Source of the DNA: Acidimicrobiaceae bacterium
GTDB taxonomy: Bacteria > Actinomycetota > Acidimicrobiia > Acidimicrobiales > Bog-793
Length of the DNA stretch: 64,000 nt
Assembly: GCA_025464005.1 (NCBI GenBank)
Contig: JAODBO010000040.1
Span: 48,714-112,713, forward strand
Direction of reading: 5' to 3'
Below, in pieces: positions 36,550-45,483 of the stretch (position 1 is the first letter of the stretch; the number at the start of each line of letters is the position of its first letter). The notes under the pieces are model-generated. The model did not search any database. It was given only the letters and a program-made list of their open reading frames with translations, and was not told the origin of the DNA. The translations under genes were made by a program, and so were the position numbers.

Positions 36550-37793
36550 GGTCGGACCTGCCCGTCCCCCTCGATGACGTACTTCACCGACGTCAGCTCC
36601 CGAAGTCCCATCGGGCCGCGCGCGTGCAGCTTCTGGGTCGAGATGCCGATCTCCGCGCCGAGGCCGAGCTCGCTGCCGTCGACGAAGCGCGTCGACGCGT
36701 TCACGAGCACCGCGGCCGCGTCGACCTCGCGCGTGAAGCGAGCGGCCGATGCGTAGTCCGACGTGACAATTGCCTCGGAGTGGCCCGTCGAGTACCGGGC
36801 GATGTGGGCGATCGCCGCGTCGAGGTCGTCGACGACCGCGATCGCGAGCCGCAGCCGGAGGAACTCGACCGCATAGTCCTCCTCGACCGCCGCTCCGATC
36901 TCCGGAACGATCGCGCGCGTCGCCTCGTCGCCGACGAGCTCGACCCCGCCGAGCGCAGCCGCGAGGCGCGGGAGAGCCTGCTCCGCGATGCCCGCGTGCA
37001 CGAGCAAGGTCTCGGCGGCGTTGCACACGCTCGGGCGCTGGGTCTTCGCGTTGACGACGATCCGCTCGGCCATCTCGAGATCGGCCGAGAGGTCGACATA
37101 GATGTGGCAGTTCCCGTCGCCGTCCACCACGTAGGGCACGGTCGCGTGCTCGACCACGATCGCGAGCAGTGCCGGTCCCCCACGGGGCACGAGGCAGTCG
37201 ATGGTGCCTCGCAACCTCACGAACTCCCTGACCGTCTCGTGTCGCGTGTCCTCGACGAGCTGGACCGCGTCGGCCGGCAGCCCGGCCTTCTCGATCCCGG
37301 CGCGCAGCGCCACGGCGATCGCCCGGTTCGACTCGATGGCGCCCGCCGAGCCCCGGAGCAGCGCGGCGTTGCCGGACTTCAGACAGAGGCCCGCCGCGTC
37401 CGAGGTGACGTTCGGACGGTTCTCGTAGACGATGCCGACGACCCCGAGCGGGACACGCACTCGGCGGACCCGTAGGCCGTTCGGGCGGACCCAGCCCTCG
37501 ACGACCTCACCGACCGGGTCGGGCAAGGCTGCTACGGCTTCGAGCCCCGCGGCCATCGCGTCGACGCGGGCGGAGTCGAGCCGAAGACGGTCGACGACGG
37601 TCGTACCGACCCCGGCCTTCTCGGCTCGGCGGACGTCCTCGGCGTTGGCAAGAAGGATCGACTCGCGAGCATCTCGCAGCGCGGCAGCTGCGGCGTGCAG
37701 AGCGGTGTCCTTGGTGGCGCTCGAGGCACGCGCAAGCTCGCGCGCCGCGTCCTTCGATCGTGCTCCGAGCACGGCGAGCGGGGTTGGGGTCAT
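36546..37793 (-). CDS. proA: Gamma-glutamyl phosphate reductase
   Basis: 415 residues from the ATG at 37793. ProA reduces gamma-glutamyl phosphate to glutamate semialdehyde with NADPH in proline synthesis. The catalytic Cys is in RPSVCNAAETLL. The Rossmann core has RGSAGAIESNRAI and the C-terminal LGLGAEIGISTQKLHARGP is intact. It lies 41 bp downstream of proB and is coupled to the MoxR gene. Confidence 0.95.
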   Translation of the reverse strand: MTPTPLAVLGARSKDAARELARASSATKDTALHAAAAALRDARESILLANAEDVRRAEKAGVGTTVVDRLRLDSARVDAMAAGLEAVAALPDPVGEVVEGWVRPNGLRVRRVRVPLGVVGIVYENRPNVTSDAAGLCLKSGNAALLRGSAGAIESNRAIAVALRAGIEKAGLPADAVQLVEDTRHETVREFVRLRGTIDCLVPRGGPALLAIVVEHATVPYVVDGDGNCHIYVDLSADLEMAERIVVNAKTQRPSVCNAAETLLVHAGIAEQALPRLAAALGGVELVGDEATRAIVPEIGAAVEEDYAVEFLRLRLAIAVVDDLDAAIAHIARYSTGHSEAIVTSDYASAARFTREVDAAAVLVNASTRFVDGSELGLGAEIGISTQKLHARGPMGLRELTSVKYVIEGDGQVRP

Positions 37794-37834
37794 GGTCAAA
37801 CTTAGCGAGCAGAGGCGACCGCGTGAAACAGGGC

Positions 37835-38950
37835 TCAGTTGCGCGCGGTGCTCCGTGCCCCGACGAGGACCACGAGGTCGTCGCGGTGCACGACCTCGCG
37901 AGTGAGCTCGGTCGGCAGGTCGGCCGACTTGCGGCCCACCCAGCGAGCTGCCTGCGCGGAACCCAGCCTGGCGAGGCCCTTGGCGAAGACCGCGCCGTCG
38001 GGTCCGGCGATCTCGACCGCGTCGTCCAGGGAGAAGTCGCCCTCGACCGAGACCACCCCGGCGGCGAGCAACGACGCCTCCCGCTCGACGAGTGCCCGGC
38101 GCGCCCCTTCGTCGACCAGCACGCGCCCGGCCGCCGGGAGTGCGAACGCGATCCAGAGCTTGCGGGCGCCGATGGTGCGGGCTCGCGGCGCGATCGTCGT
38201 GCCGACACCTTGGGCGCCCGCGACGGCCTCTTTCAGGACGTCCTCGCGGCGAGCGGCGGCGATCACGGCTCGCACGCCGGACCAGGAGGCCATCCGGGCG
38301 GCCGCGAGCTTGGAGGCCATGCCTCCGCTGCCTCCGGGTGAGCCCGGGCCCCCGGCGGCCCGCTCGAGCTCGGCATCGATTGCCGTGACCTCCTCGACGA
38401 GCGACGCCTCGTCGTCGGTGCGCGGGTCTCCGGTGAACAGCCCGGCAGTGTCGGTGAGCAGAACGAGCACACCCGCGCCGAGCAGGTTGGCGACGAGGGC
38501 CGCCAGCCGGTCGTTGTCACCGAAGCGGATCTCGTCGTCGGCGACGGCGTCGTTCTCGTTGACGACCGGTACCACGCCGAGCTCGAGCAGGCGGAGGAGC
38601 GTCGCCCGAGCGTGCAGGTACTGGCGCCGCTCGCCGAAGTCCAGGGGCGCGAGCAGCACCTGGCCCGCGAGCAGGCCCTCGCGAGCGAAGCCCTCGTCGT
38701 ATACGCGCATCAGCCGGTGCTGGCCGATCGCCGACAGCGCCTGCAGCGTCGCGGAATCCGCCGGCCTGCCGCCGGGAGGCCGAAGCGCCGCCACACCGGC
38801 GGTGACCGCTCCGGAGGTGACGACGACGACCCGGTGGCCGATCGCCCGCAGCCCGGCCACGTCCGCGCACAGCTTCGAGACGGCGGCCTCGTCGACCGAG
38901 CCGTCCGCGCTCGTCACCGAGGAGGTCCCGATCTTCGCGACGACGATCAT
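37835..38950 (-). CDS. proB: Glutamate 5-kinase
   Basis: A 371-residue ProB: an N-terminal amino-acid-kinase domain (KIGTSSVT, VVTSGAVTAG, NENDAVADDEIRFGDND) and a C-terminal PUA domain. It phosphorylates glutamate and in most bacteria is feedback-inhibited by proline. It starts four bases after the obgE stop, in the order obgE-proB-proA. Confidence 0.95.
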   Translation of the reverse strand: MIVVAKIGTSSVTSADGSVDEAAVSKLCADVAGLRAIGHRVVVVTSGAVTAGVAALRPPGGRPADSATLQALSAIGQHRLMRVYDEGFAREGLLAGQVLLAPLDFGERRQYLHARATLLRLLELGVVPVVNENDAVADDEIRFGDNDRLAALVANLLGAGVLVLLTDTAGLFTGDPRTDDEASLVEEVTAIDAELERAAGGPGSPGGSGGMASKLAAARMASWSGVRAVIAAARREDVLKEAVAGAQGVGTTIAPRARTIGARKLWIAFALPAAGRVLVDEGARRALVEREASLLAAGVVSVEGDFSLDDAVEIAGPDGAVFAKGLARLGSAQAARWVGRKSADLPTELTREVVHRDDLVVLVGARSTARN

Positions 38951-38954
38951 GCGG

Positions 38955-40241
38955 CTAGTGGTCCGGGGAGAACTCGAAGCTCAGCGCACCGATGCGGACG
39001 GGATCTCCCTCCCGGGCCCCGGCGCGCACGAGCGCACGATCGACCCCCAGGCGCTTCAGGCGTCGCTGTACGTACAAGATCGCGTCGGCGTTGGTGAGAT
39101 CCGAGACGGCGACCGCTCGCGACGCCTGGCGGCCGAGCACGACCCATCCTTCCCCCTCCCGCTCGACGAGCACGCCCTCGGGCTCGGGACGGTGCAGCAC
39201 CGGTGCGGTGCTCGGCTCCGGCGCAGCGTCGCGAGCGGCGCTCACGAGCAGCGCGAGGCGCTGGGTGAGCTCGGGGAGGCCCTCCCCCGTGGCGGAGGAG
39301 ATCTCGAGCGCGCCGCCGTAGACGGCGGGGTCGGGCCGCTCGTCGGACACGATGCAGTCGGCGCGCGAGCCGACGATGACTCGCGGGCGCGTGACGAGCT
39401 CCGGTCGGTACCGACCGAGCTCGTCGAGCAGGATGCGCACCTGGTCGGCGGGCGGGCGCCCCTCCGAGGGCGCGAGGTCGACGAGGATGACGAGGACCCG
39501 GGCGCGCTCGACGTGTCGAAGGAAGCGATGCCCGAGGCCGCGGCCCTCGCTCGCCCCCTCGATGAGCCCGGGAACGTCGGCGACGATGTACTCCGTCGCG
39601 CCGAGGCCCCGCCCGCCCGGGCCATGACCGCCCATTCGCACCACGCCGAGGTGCGGCTCGAGTGTCGTGAAGGGATAGTCGGCGATCTTCGGCTTCGCCG
39701 CCGAGATGCGTGAGATCAGCGTCGACTTCCCGGCGTTGGGAAAGCCCACGAGCGCCACGTCGGCGAGCAGCTTCAGCTCGAGATCGAGCCAGAGCTCCTC
39801 GCCCACCTCACCCTGCTCGGCAAAGGCCGGAGCCCTGAGCTTGTTGGTGAGGAAGCTCGCATTGCCGCGCCCTCCCCTCCCACCTCGCGCCGCGAGGAGG
39901 CGGTCGCCGGGGTGGGCCAAATCGGCGAGGACGTCGCCGTCGAGGGAACGGATGACGGTACCTTCCGGAACGGCCACGACGAGGGCGTCGCCGTTGCGCC
40001 CGTGGCGCTTCGCGCCACCACCGTGGGTGCCGTCCTCGGCACGACGGTGCGGATGGTCGCGAAAGCCCAGCAAAGAGACGGCCGAGCGCGTCGCCTCGAG
40101 GAACACGTCCCCGCCGGAGCCGGCATCACCGCCGTCGGGGCCGCCACGCGCCACGTGGGCCTCGCGCCTGAAAGCGACCGCACCCGCCCCGCCGTCGCCG
40201 GCTTTCACGTGCACCTGCGCCTCGTCGACGAACCCGGCCAT
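38955..40241 (-). CDS. obgE: Obg family GTPase
   Basis: 428 residues from the ATG at 40241, preceded by GAGAGG. The Gly-rich Obg fold is N-terminal (GDGGAGAVAFRREAHVARGGPDGGDAGSGGD). The G domain has G1 GFPNAGKST (166-174) and G3 DVPG (222-225). The G4 position reads SRAD (292-295) instead of NKxD, so the guanine-specifying Asn and Lys are replaced while the Asp remains. G5 is SSATGEG. A C-terminal OCT domain is present. Obg acts in 50S assembly and stress control. The rplU-rpmA-obgE order is conserved. Confidence 0.94.
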   Translation of the reverse strand: MAGFVDEAQVHVKAGDGGAGAVAFRREAHVARGGPDGGDAGSGGDVFLEATRSAVSLLGFRDHPHRRAEDGTHGGGAKRHGRNGDALVVAVPEGTVIRSLDGDVLADLAHPGDRLLAARGGRGGRGNASFLTNKLRAPAFAEQGEVGEELWLDLELKLLADVALVGFPNAGKSTLISRISAAKPKIADYPFTTLEPHLGVVRMGGHGPGGRGLGATEYIVADVPGLIEGASEGRGLGHRFLRHVERARVLVILVDLAPSEGRPPADQVRILLDELGRYRPELVTRPRVIVGSRADCIVSDERPDPAVYGGALEISSATGEGLPELTQRLALLVSAARDAAPEPSTAPVLHRPEPEGVLVEREGEGWVVLGRQASRAVAVSDLTNADAILYVQRRLKRLGVDRALVRAGAREGDPVRIGALSFEFSPDH

Positions 40242-40312
40242 CAGCGCCCTCTCAAGTTCGTGCCGCACTGACGCACGTTCCGCGCTCGAGGCGCGCCACT
40301 AGCCACGGACGA

Positions 40313-40329
40313 GCGCCCACCACGGGCGC
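40313..40329. promoter_or_regulatory. Short stem-loop between rpmA and obgE
   Basis: GCGCCC-ACCAC-GGGCGC forms a perfect 6-bp stem with a 5-nt loop in the rpmA-obgE gap. No T-tract follows on either strand, so it may be a processing or attenuation site. Function is unproven. Confidence 0.35.
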
Positions 40330-40353
40330 GACCGGTGCTCGAACGAGGTGTGC

Positions 40354-40611
40354 TCAGGCCTCGACGGGCCGCACGGTGACCACTCGCCGCCCCCGCCGCG
40401 AGCCGAAGCTCACGCGACCATCGGCGCGTGCGAACAGCGTGTCGTCGCCGCCGCGGCCCACGTTCTCGCCGGGGTGGAAGTGGGTGCCGCGCTGGCGGAC
40501 GATGATCGATCCGGCCAGCACCGACATGCCGTCGGATGCCTTCACGCCGAGGCGTTGGGCGTTGGAGTCCCGCCCGTTCCTGGTAGAGCCGCCGCCCTTG
40601 GTCTTCGACAT
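40354..40611 (-). CDS. rpmA: 50S ribosomal protein L27
   Basis: 85 residues. The N-terminus [16 protein letters not shown] and the following [24 protein letters not shown] are the L27 signature. Start ATG, 12 bp after the rplU stop. Confidence 0.97.
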   Translation of the reverse strand: MSKTKGGGSTRNGRDSNAQRLGVKASDGMSVLAGSIIVRQRGTHFHPGENVGRGGDDTLFARADGRVSFGSRRGRRVVTVRPVEA

Positions 40612-40623
40612 TGGGGAGCCTCC

Positions 40624-40977
40624 TCAGGCTTTCTTCGCTGGCGAGCCGGCACGCGCCGCGGGCGCAGTCCCCGGGGCGATCGACGTGATCTCGATCGTGG
40701 TGTAGTGCTGGCGGTGGCCGAAGCGCCGACGGGCACGGGCCTTCGGCTTGTAGGTGAAGCCGGTGATCTTCGGTCCCTTGGCCTCGCCCACGACGCGTGC
40801 CGAGACCGAGGCGGCCTCGAGCGAGCCGGGGTCGGCGAGCACGGCGTCGCCGTCCACGACGAGCACGGGCGCGAAGGTGACCTCTTCGCCGAGCTCTGCC
40901 CTGAGGAGCTCGACGTCCACGCGCGTGCCGACTTCGACGCGCTCTTGCTTGCCACCAGTTGCGATCACCGCGTACAT
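40624..40977 (-). CDS. rplU: 50S ribosomal protein L21
   Basis: 117 residues. Starts MYAVIATGGKQERVEVG and contains KARARRRFGHRQHYTTIEI, the L21 signature. A short Ala/Pro tail follows. It heads the rplU-rpmA pair, 46 bp after rne. Confidence 0.97.
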   Translation of the reverse strand: MYAVIATGGKQERVEVGTRVDVELLRAELGEEVTFAPVLVVDGDAVLADPGSLEAASVSARVVGEAKGPKITGFTYKPKARARRRFGHRQHYTTIEITSIAPGTAPAARAGSPAKKA

Positions 40978-41023
40978 AGGGCTGTCATGGTAGCAAGCAC
41001 TGGAGGGGTCGAGAACCGGCGCC

Positions 41024-43042
41024 TCAGTCGCGCAGGTCCTGGAAGACGATGCCTCGCCCCTTGCAGACCGGGCACACCTCGGACAGCGCCTCGACCAGGC
41101 CCTCGCCGACCCGCTTTCGCGTCATCTCGACGAGACCGAGCTCGGAGATGTCGAAGACCTGCGTCGGGGTCTTGTCCCGCGCGAGCGCGCCCCGAAGCGT
41201 GGTCATCACCTCCTGACGGTTGGCCTTGACCTCCATGTCGATGAAGTCGATGACGATGATCCCGCCGATGTCGCGCAGGCGCAGCTGGCGGGCGATCTCG
41301 TCGGCAGCTTCGAGGTTGTTGCGAAAGACCGTCTCCTCGAGGCTCGACGAGCCGACGTTCTTGCCGGTGTTGACGTCGATGACGGTGAGGGCCTCCGTCC
41401 GCTCGATGATGAGCGAGCCGCCGGAGGGGAGCCACACCTTGCGATCGAGGGCTTTGTGCAGCTGCTCGTGGACATGGTGCCGCTCGAACAGCGGCAGCGG
41501 CTCGACCGACGTGTCGAACAGCTCGACCCGGTCCGCGAGCGCTGGGTCGATGTCGGCAACGTATGCCCTGACCAGCTCGTAGAGCTCGCGGTCGTCGATG
41601 ACGATCCCGCGGTACTCCTCGGTGAACTCCTCCCGGATCACTCGCAAGGCGAGGTGGGGCTCGGAGTACAGCAGCGCCGGGGCGGGCAGCCGCTTGGCCT
41701 TCTCCTCGATCTCGCCCCACTTCGCGAGCAGCTGATCGACGTCCTTGCGGAGCTCGTCGGCGCTCACCCCCTCCGCGGCGGTGCGCACGATGACGCCGTG
41801 GCCCTCGGGACGTATCTCCTCGAGAACCTTGCGCAGGCGCTTGCGCTCGGAGTCGTCGAGGCGCTTCGAGATGCCCGACGCGCTCGAGTTGGGGACGAGC
41901 ACGACGAAGCGACCGGGGATGGAGACCTCCTCGGTGAGGCGCGCTCCCTTCAGGCCGATCGGATTCTTCGTGACCTGGCAGACGATGGTCTGGCCGGGGC
42001 GGAGCAGGTGCTCGATCCGGGTCGCGCCGGGCTCGCGCTCCACGGCGTCATCCCGGTCGAACTGCACGTCGCCCCAGTACAGCACCGCGTTCTTCGGCGT
42101 CCCGATGTCCACGAAGGCGGCCTCCATGCCCGGGAGGACGTTCTTCACGCGGCCGCGGTAGAGGTTGCCGTCGATTTGGTTGACGTCGTCCTGGCTCCTC
42201 GCGACGTGGTGCTCGATCAGGGACCTTCCCTCGAGGACGGCGATCTGGGTGGCCTCGGGGCGAACGTGAACGCACATGAGATAGCGCCCCACCGGCCGGC
42301 CGTTGCGCTCGCGTCCGCGCCGGCGCTTCGACGCTCCGGGTCGCGCACTCTCGCCGTCACCGGCTTCGCTCTCGGACTCGGACTCGGAGTCGGACTCGGA
42401 CTCGGACTCGGTCGAGGCGAGCCGCGCCACCGGCGCTCGGGAGCGGCTGCGTGACCGGACTGCCCCATTGCTCAGCGCCTCGGAGCCCGCGTGGCGACCG
42501 TCCTCGCCGAGCGTGCGGTCGGTGACTGGCCCGTCGGTGACTGGCGCATCGGCCGCACGGCCGTCAGTGCCGGCACCCTCGCCGCCTCCGCGGCCTGCGG
42601 CAGGGCGCTGGCGGCTGCGCGCCGCCGACGACGTGCCGTTGCGGGCAGCGGCGGCAGAGCCGGAGCCGGCCTCATCGGTCCCCTCGCGGGACTCCTCACG
42701 TCCGCCGGCGTCGGCTCCGGTCGCGCGTCCGGCCCCACCACCTCGACCTCGTCCCCCGCGCCGCCGGCGACGCGGCTTTGCCGGAGAGCCTGCACCATCG
42801 CCGTTCGTCGCGCTGGTGCCGTTCGCCGTCGCCGGTCCAGGTGCGCCCCCAGACACGGAGGGGGCGTCGACCCGGACGATGGGCGCCGGCCGTGAGTCGC
42901 CTATCTTCGGTCGGGGTGGAGGTGAGACCTCGTTAGCGAGTGGAGCTACACCCCTGTCGGCGGGCGCTGCCGGCGACGGAGTCGCTGCACCTGGCCGGGT
43001 GGGCTGGCCCGGTAGGGCCTGGCCGGTCGTAGGGTCGGACAT
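41024..43042 (-). CDS. rne: Ribonuclease E/G
   Basis: 672 residues from the ATG at 43042, which has AGAAGGG nine bases upstream. The first 260 or so residues are disordered, with Arg/Gly-rich blocks and an acidic Ser/Asp/Glu repeat. The catalytic core follows: an S1 domain (IDGNLYRGRVKNVLPGMEAAFVDIG), the RNase H/5'-sensor region, the metal-binding TVIDVNTGKN and IVIDFIDM, and the Zn-link CPVCKGRG near the end. It cuts single-stranded RNA in mRNA decay and rRNA processing. The N-terminal scaffold placement is typical of actinobacteria. Its leader carries two strong inverted repeats. Confidence 0.95.
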   Translation of the reverse strand: MSDPTTGQALPGQPTRPGAATPSPAAPADRGVAPLANEVSPPPRPKIGDSRPAPIVRVDAPSVSGGAPGPATANGTSATNGDGAGSPAKPRRRRRGGRGRGGGAGRATGADAGGREESREGTDEAGSGSAAAARNGTSSAARSRQRPAAGRGGGEGAGTDGRAADAPVTDGPVTDRTLGEDGRHAGSEALSNGAVRSRSRSRAPVARLASTESESESDSESESESEAGDGESARPGASKRRRGRERNGRPVGRYLMCVHVRPEATQIAVLEGRSLIEHHVARSQDDVNQIDGNLYRGRVKNVLPGMEAAFVDIGTPKNAVLYWGDVQFDRDDAVEREPGATRIEHLLRPGQTIVCQVTKNPIGLKGARLTEEVSIPGRFVVLVPNSSASGISKRLDDSERKRLRKVLEEIRPEGHGVIVRTAAEGVSADELRKDVDQLLAKWGEIEEKAKRLPAPALLYSEPHLALRVIREEFTEEYRGIVIDDRELYELVRAYVADIDPALADRVELFDTSVEPLPLFERHHVHEQLHKALDRKVWLPSGGSLIIERTEALTVIDVNTGKNVGSSSLEETVFRNNLEAADEIARQLRLRDIGGIIVIDFIDMEVKANRQEVMTTLRGALARDKTPTQVFDISELGLVEMTRKRVGEGLVEALSEVCPVCKGRGIVFQDLRD
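42371..42412. repeat. CTCGGA hexamer repeat in rne
   Basis: About seven near-perfect copies of the hexamer CTCGGA on the plus strand encode the alternating Ser/Glu and Ser/Asp run of the RNase E/G N-terminal region. Unit changes would stay in frame. Confidence 0.8.
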
Positions 43043-43043
43043 C

Positions 43044-43057
43044 GAAGGGTTCCCTTC
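43044..43057 (-). promoter_or_regulatory. Inverted repeat covering the rne ribosome-binding site
   Basis: GAAGGG-TT-CCCTTC, with the minus-strand Shine-Dalgarno AGAAGGG inside one arm. As RNA the arms can pair only if the centre is open or in an intermolecular form; as DNA it is an operator-like palindrome. Located 2-15 bp before the ATG. Confidence 0.5.
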
Positions 43058-43062
43058 TCGGG

Positions 43063-43083
43063 CGCGCGTCGACTCGACGCGCG
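43063..43083. promoter_or_regulatory. 21-bp near-perfect palindrome in the rne leader
   Basis: CGCGCGTCGA-C-TCGACGCGCG is a perfect 10-bp inverted repeat around one base, 21 bp upstream of the rne ATG. It could be an operator or, in RNA, a strong stem whose innermost pairs open to form a loop. Confidence 0.55.
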
Positions 43084-43404
43084 GTGGGCACCGAGCGAGC
43101 CGCATCGCCAGAGCGAGCTGCTCGGCGGGCGACGACGGTGCCTTGCGTGCAGGTGCCGCCACGCGTCACCGGCGACGAGAGGGTCGCAGGCGGTGCGGGG
43201 GTGGCGGTTCGTAGCCTGCATCGCACGGCACGAAGGCCGGCGATGCAGGAGGAGACGGAGACGCAGGCGCAGCGGCCGGAGCGTCGCTCGAGGCGTACTA
43301 CCCGACCAGGCCACATCGTGATCATCCTGAACGAAGTCTATCCGCCCCCCTCTAGCTGCGGAGACACGTTGCGATCACGTGACGACGGGCTACTCGCTCT
43401 CTGG

Positions 43405-45483
43405 TCAGCCCTTCGCCGTAGCCGTCGAGCTGCTCGGGAGCTTGAGCGCGGAGAGGCCGTGCGCGTAGAGGTAGTCGAACACCTGCCGGACGACCGGGGC
43501 GGATGCCTGGGCGCCGAAGCCGGCCTGGTTGATCTCGACTGCCACCGCGTACTTTGGCGTCTGGCCCCTCGGACCGCCGAAGGCGACGAACCACGACGTC
43601 GGGGGCGTGTTGTTCGTAATGGTCGCGGTGCCCGTCTTTCCGGCTACGAGCCACTTCGACAGGTTGAAGCCCTGGAAGTTGTAGTACGCCGTGCCCTTCG
43701 GGTTGTCGACGACGCCTTCGAGGCCCTGGAGGATCGCCTGGTAGTTCGTCGGCGAGATGGCGACGTGAGCCTCGACCTTCGGCTTGATGTGGTCCACCTT
43801 GCCCGACGGGCTGACGAGGGCCGCCGCCATCTGCGGCGCGTAGCGCGTCCCGCCGTTCGCGAAGGTCGCGTAGGCGTTGGCCATCTGGAGCGGGGTGAGC
43901 AGCGTCTCGGCCTGGCCGAAGGCCATCTCGACGTTGTCACCGACGTAGTAGGTGGGCCCGTGCTGCTGCTTGCGCAGCGCGGGGCTGTCGACCTGGCCGG
44001 AGGAGACGTTCGGCAGGTCGATCCCGCTCGCCACGCCGAGGCCGTACTGCGCCGCGGTCTTCTGGATCGGCATGAGACCGTAGGTGCGCTGCGCGTCCCA
44101 GAACAGCTGGCCCATCGTGTAAAAGAAGATGTCGCTCGAGACCGTGAGGGCCGAGGAGACGTTCACCGGACCGAGGACCTCGCCGCCCGAGTTGTGCAGC
44201 GTGAGATTGCCGATCGTGAACGACCCGGTGTCGTCGACGTAGTAGCCGGGGGTGATGAGGCCGTCCTGCAACGCGGCCGTTGCCGTGGCGAGCTTGAAGG
44301 TCGAGCCGGGCGGGCTGCCGTTGGCGACTGCGTAGTTGGCCAGCGGCTCGCCGGCTCCGGTCGGTACGACTGCGAGCTGGTTGTAGGCCTGCTGCGAGAT
44401 CGCCGGCACCCAGACGTTGTCGTTGTAGCCCGGGTACGAGGCAAGCGCGAGGACGTGGCCGTTGCGGGGATCGATCACCGCGGCGGCACCCCAGGGAGCG
44501 GGCTGCGCGCCGCCCGGGACCGATCCCGAGCGCAGGGCGACGATCTGGTTCGCCAACGTCGTCGAGAGAAGGTTCTCGAGGCCGTTGTCCATGTTGAGCA
44601 CGACCTCGTCGCCCGGCGTCGGCTGGGTCGTCGACTGGGTGCCGACGTCCTGGCCCGCACTGTTCACCTGGATATGCGACACTCCCGGCTTGCCGTGGAG
44701 CGCCACCTCGTACTGCTGCTCGAGGCCGCTCTGGCCGAACTGGGTGTCCTGGGGGGTGTAGCCGTACGGCGCGTACTTGGCGGTGCCGTACTGCGCGAAC
44801 TCAGAAGAGTTGATGGCGCCCACGTAGCCGATGGTCTGGGAAGCAAGGCCCTGCTGTGGATAGGTGCGCAGGTAGGTCTGCGACACGCTGACTCCGGGGA
44901 ACTCGGCCTTGTGCTCGGCGAGGTAGGCGACGATCGAGTACGGGACCCCGACGGCGACGGGAGCAGGCTGGTAGGGGCCTATCTGGTTGCTCTGGACGGC
45001 CGCGTCGATCTGCGAGACCTTCTTGTTGAGCAGCGGCGCCAGTCTCGAGATGACGGCGAAGTCGTCGGCCGGGCAGAAGGTGCGCTCGGAGGTCGGGCAC
45101 GAGAGCGTCACGACCTCGCTCGTCTGGTCCTCGGCTAGCACCTGCCCGCCGCGGGCGACGATGGAGCCGCGAGGCGGCTCGATCGCGACGGTGGCGGTGG
45201 TCGTCTGGATCGCGCCCGAGAGCGCCGCCGCGTGACCGATCACCTGGATCGACCACAGCCTGAGCACGAGGACGGCGAACAGACCGACCACGATCACCGC
45301 GAACATCGAGAGGCGCAGGCCGAGATGGGCGCCGCCCTGCCTGGCCGATGCCGATCCGTGCTGGTCACCGAGCTCGGCCGGAGCGGGTCGGCGCCGAGCC
45401 GAACGGACGGGGAGGGGACGACGCTCGAAGGTGCGCGGCCGTGCGAGGCCCAGACGCCGTGAGCGCCGGCGCCGACGCTTCAA
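43405..45483 (-). CDS. mrdA: Penicillin-binding protein 2 (class B transpeptidase of the elongasome)
   Basis: 692 residues: a basic cytosolic tail, one transmembrane helix (about 58-76), a dimerisation/pedestal domain starting at PPRGSIVARGG, and a transpeptidase domain with Ser394-x-x-Lys397 (GSTFK), an SSD box and KTG at 616-618. It cross-links peptidoglycan during side-wall growth. The start is TTG overlapping the mreD stop (TTGA). No rodA follows; rne is next. Confidence 0.93.
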   Translation of the reverse strand: MKRRRRRSRRLGLARPRTFERRPLPVRSARRRPAPAELGDQHGSASARQGGAHLGLRLSMFAVIVVGLFAVLVLRLWSIQVIGHAAALSGAIQTTTATVAIEPPRGSIVARGGQVLAEDQTSEVVTLSCPTSERTFCPADDFAVISRLAPLLNKKVSQIDAAVQSNQIGPYQPAPVAVGVPYSIVAYLAEHKAEFPGVSVSQTYLRTYPQQGLASQTIGYVGAINSSEFAQYGTAKYAPYGYTPQDTQFGQSGLEQQYEVALHGKPGVSHIQVNSAGQDVGTQSTTQPTPGDEVVLNMDNGLENLLSTTLANQIVALRSGSVPGGAQPAPWGAAAVIDPRNGHVLALASYPGYNDNVWVPAISQQAYNQLAVVPTGAGEPLANYAVANGSPPGSTFKLATATAALQDGLITPGYYVDDTGSFTIGNLTLHNSGGEVLGPVNVSSALTVSSDIFFYTMGQLFWDAQRTYGLMPIQKTAAQYGLGVASGIDLPNVSSGQVDSPALRKQQHGPTYYVGDNVEMAFGQAETLLTPLQMANAYATFANGGTRYAPQMAAALVSPSGKVDHIKPKVEAHVAISPTNYQAILQGLEGVVDNPKGTAYYNFQGFNLSKWLVAGKTGTATITNNTPPTSWFVAFGGPRGQTPKYAVAVEINQAGFGAQASAPVVRQVFDYLYAHGLSALKLPSSSTATAKG

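Larger units (their letters stand above)
43043..43404. other. rne leader region, 362-bp intergenic
   Basis: The longest gap between minus-strand housekeeping genes. It contains two perfect inverted repeats next to the rne start and no convincing gene. Small open frames on both strands lack recognised motifs. It probably holds the rne promoter and 5' untranslated region. Confidence 0.5.

Noticed and set aside
42303..43214. Open frame opposite the RNase E N-terminus
   Set aside because: It is a Pro/Arg/Ser-rich product of the antisense reading of a low-complexity coding region.
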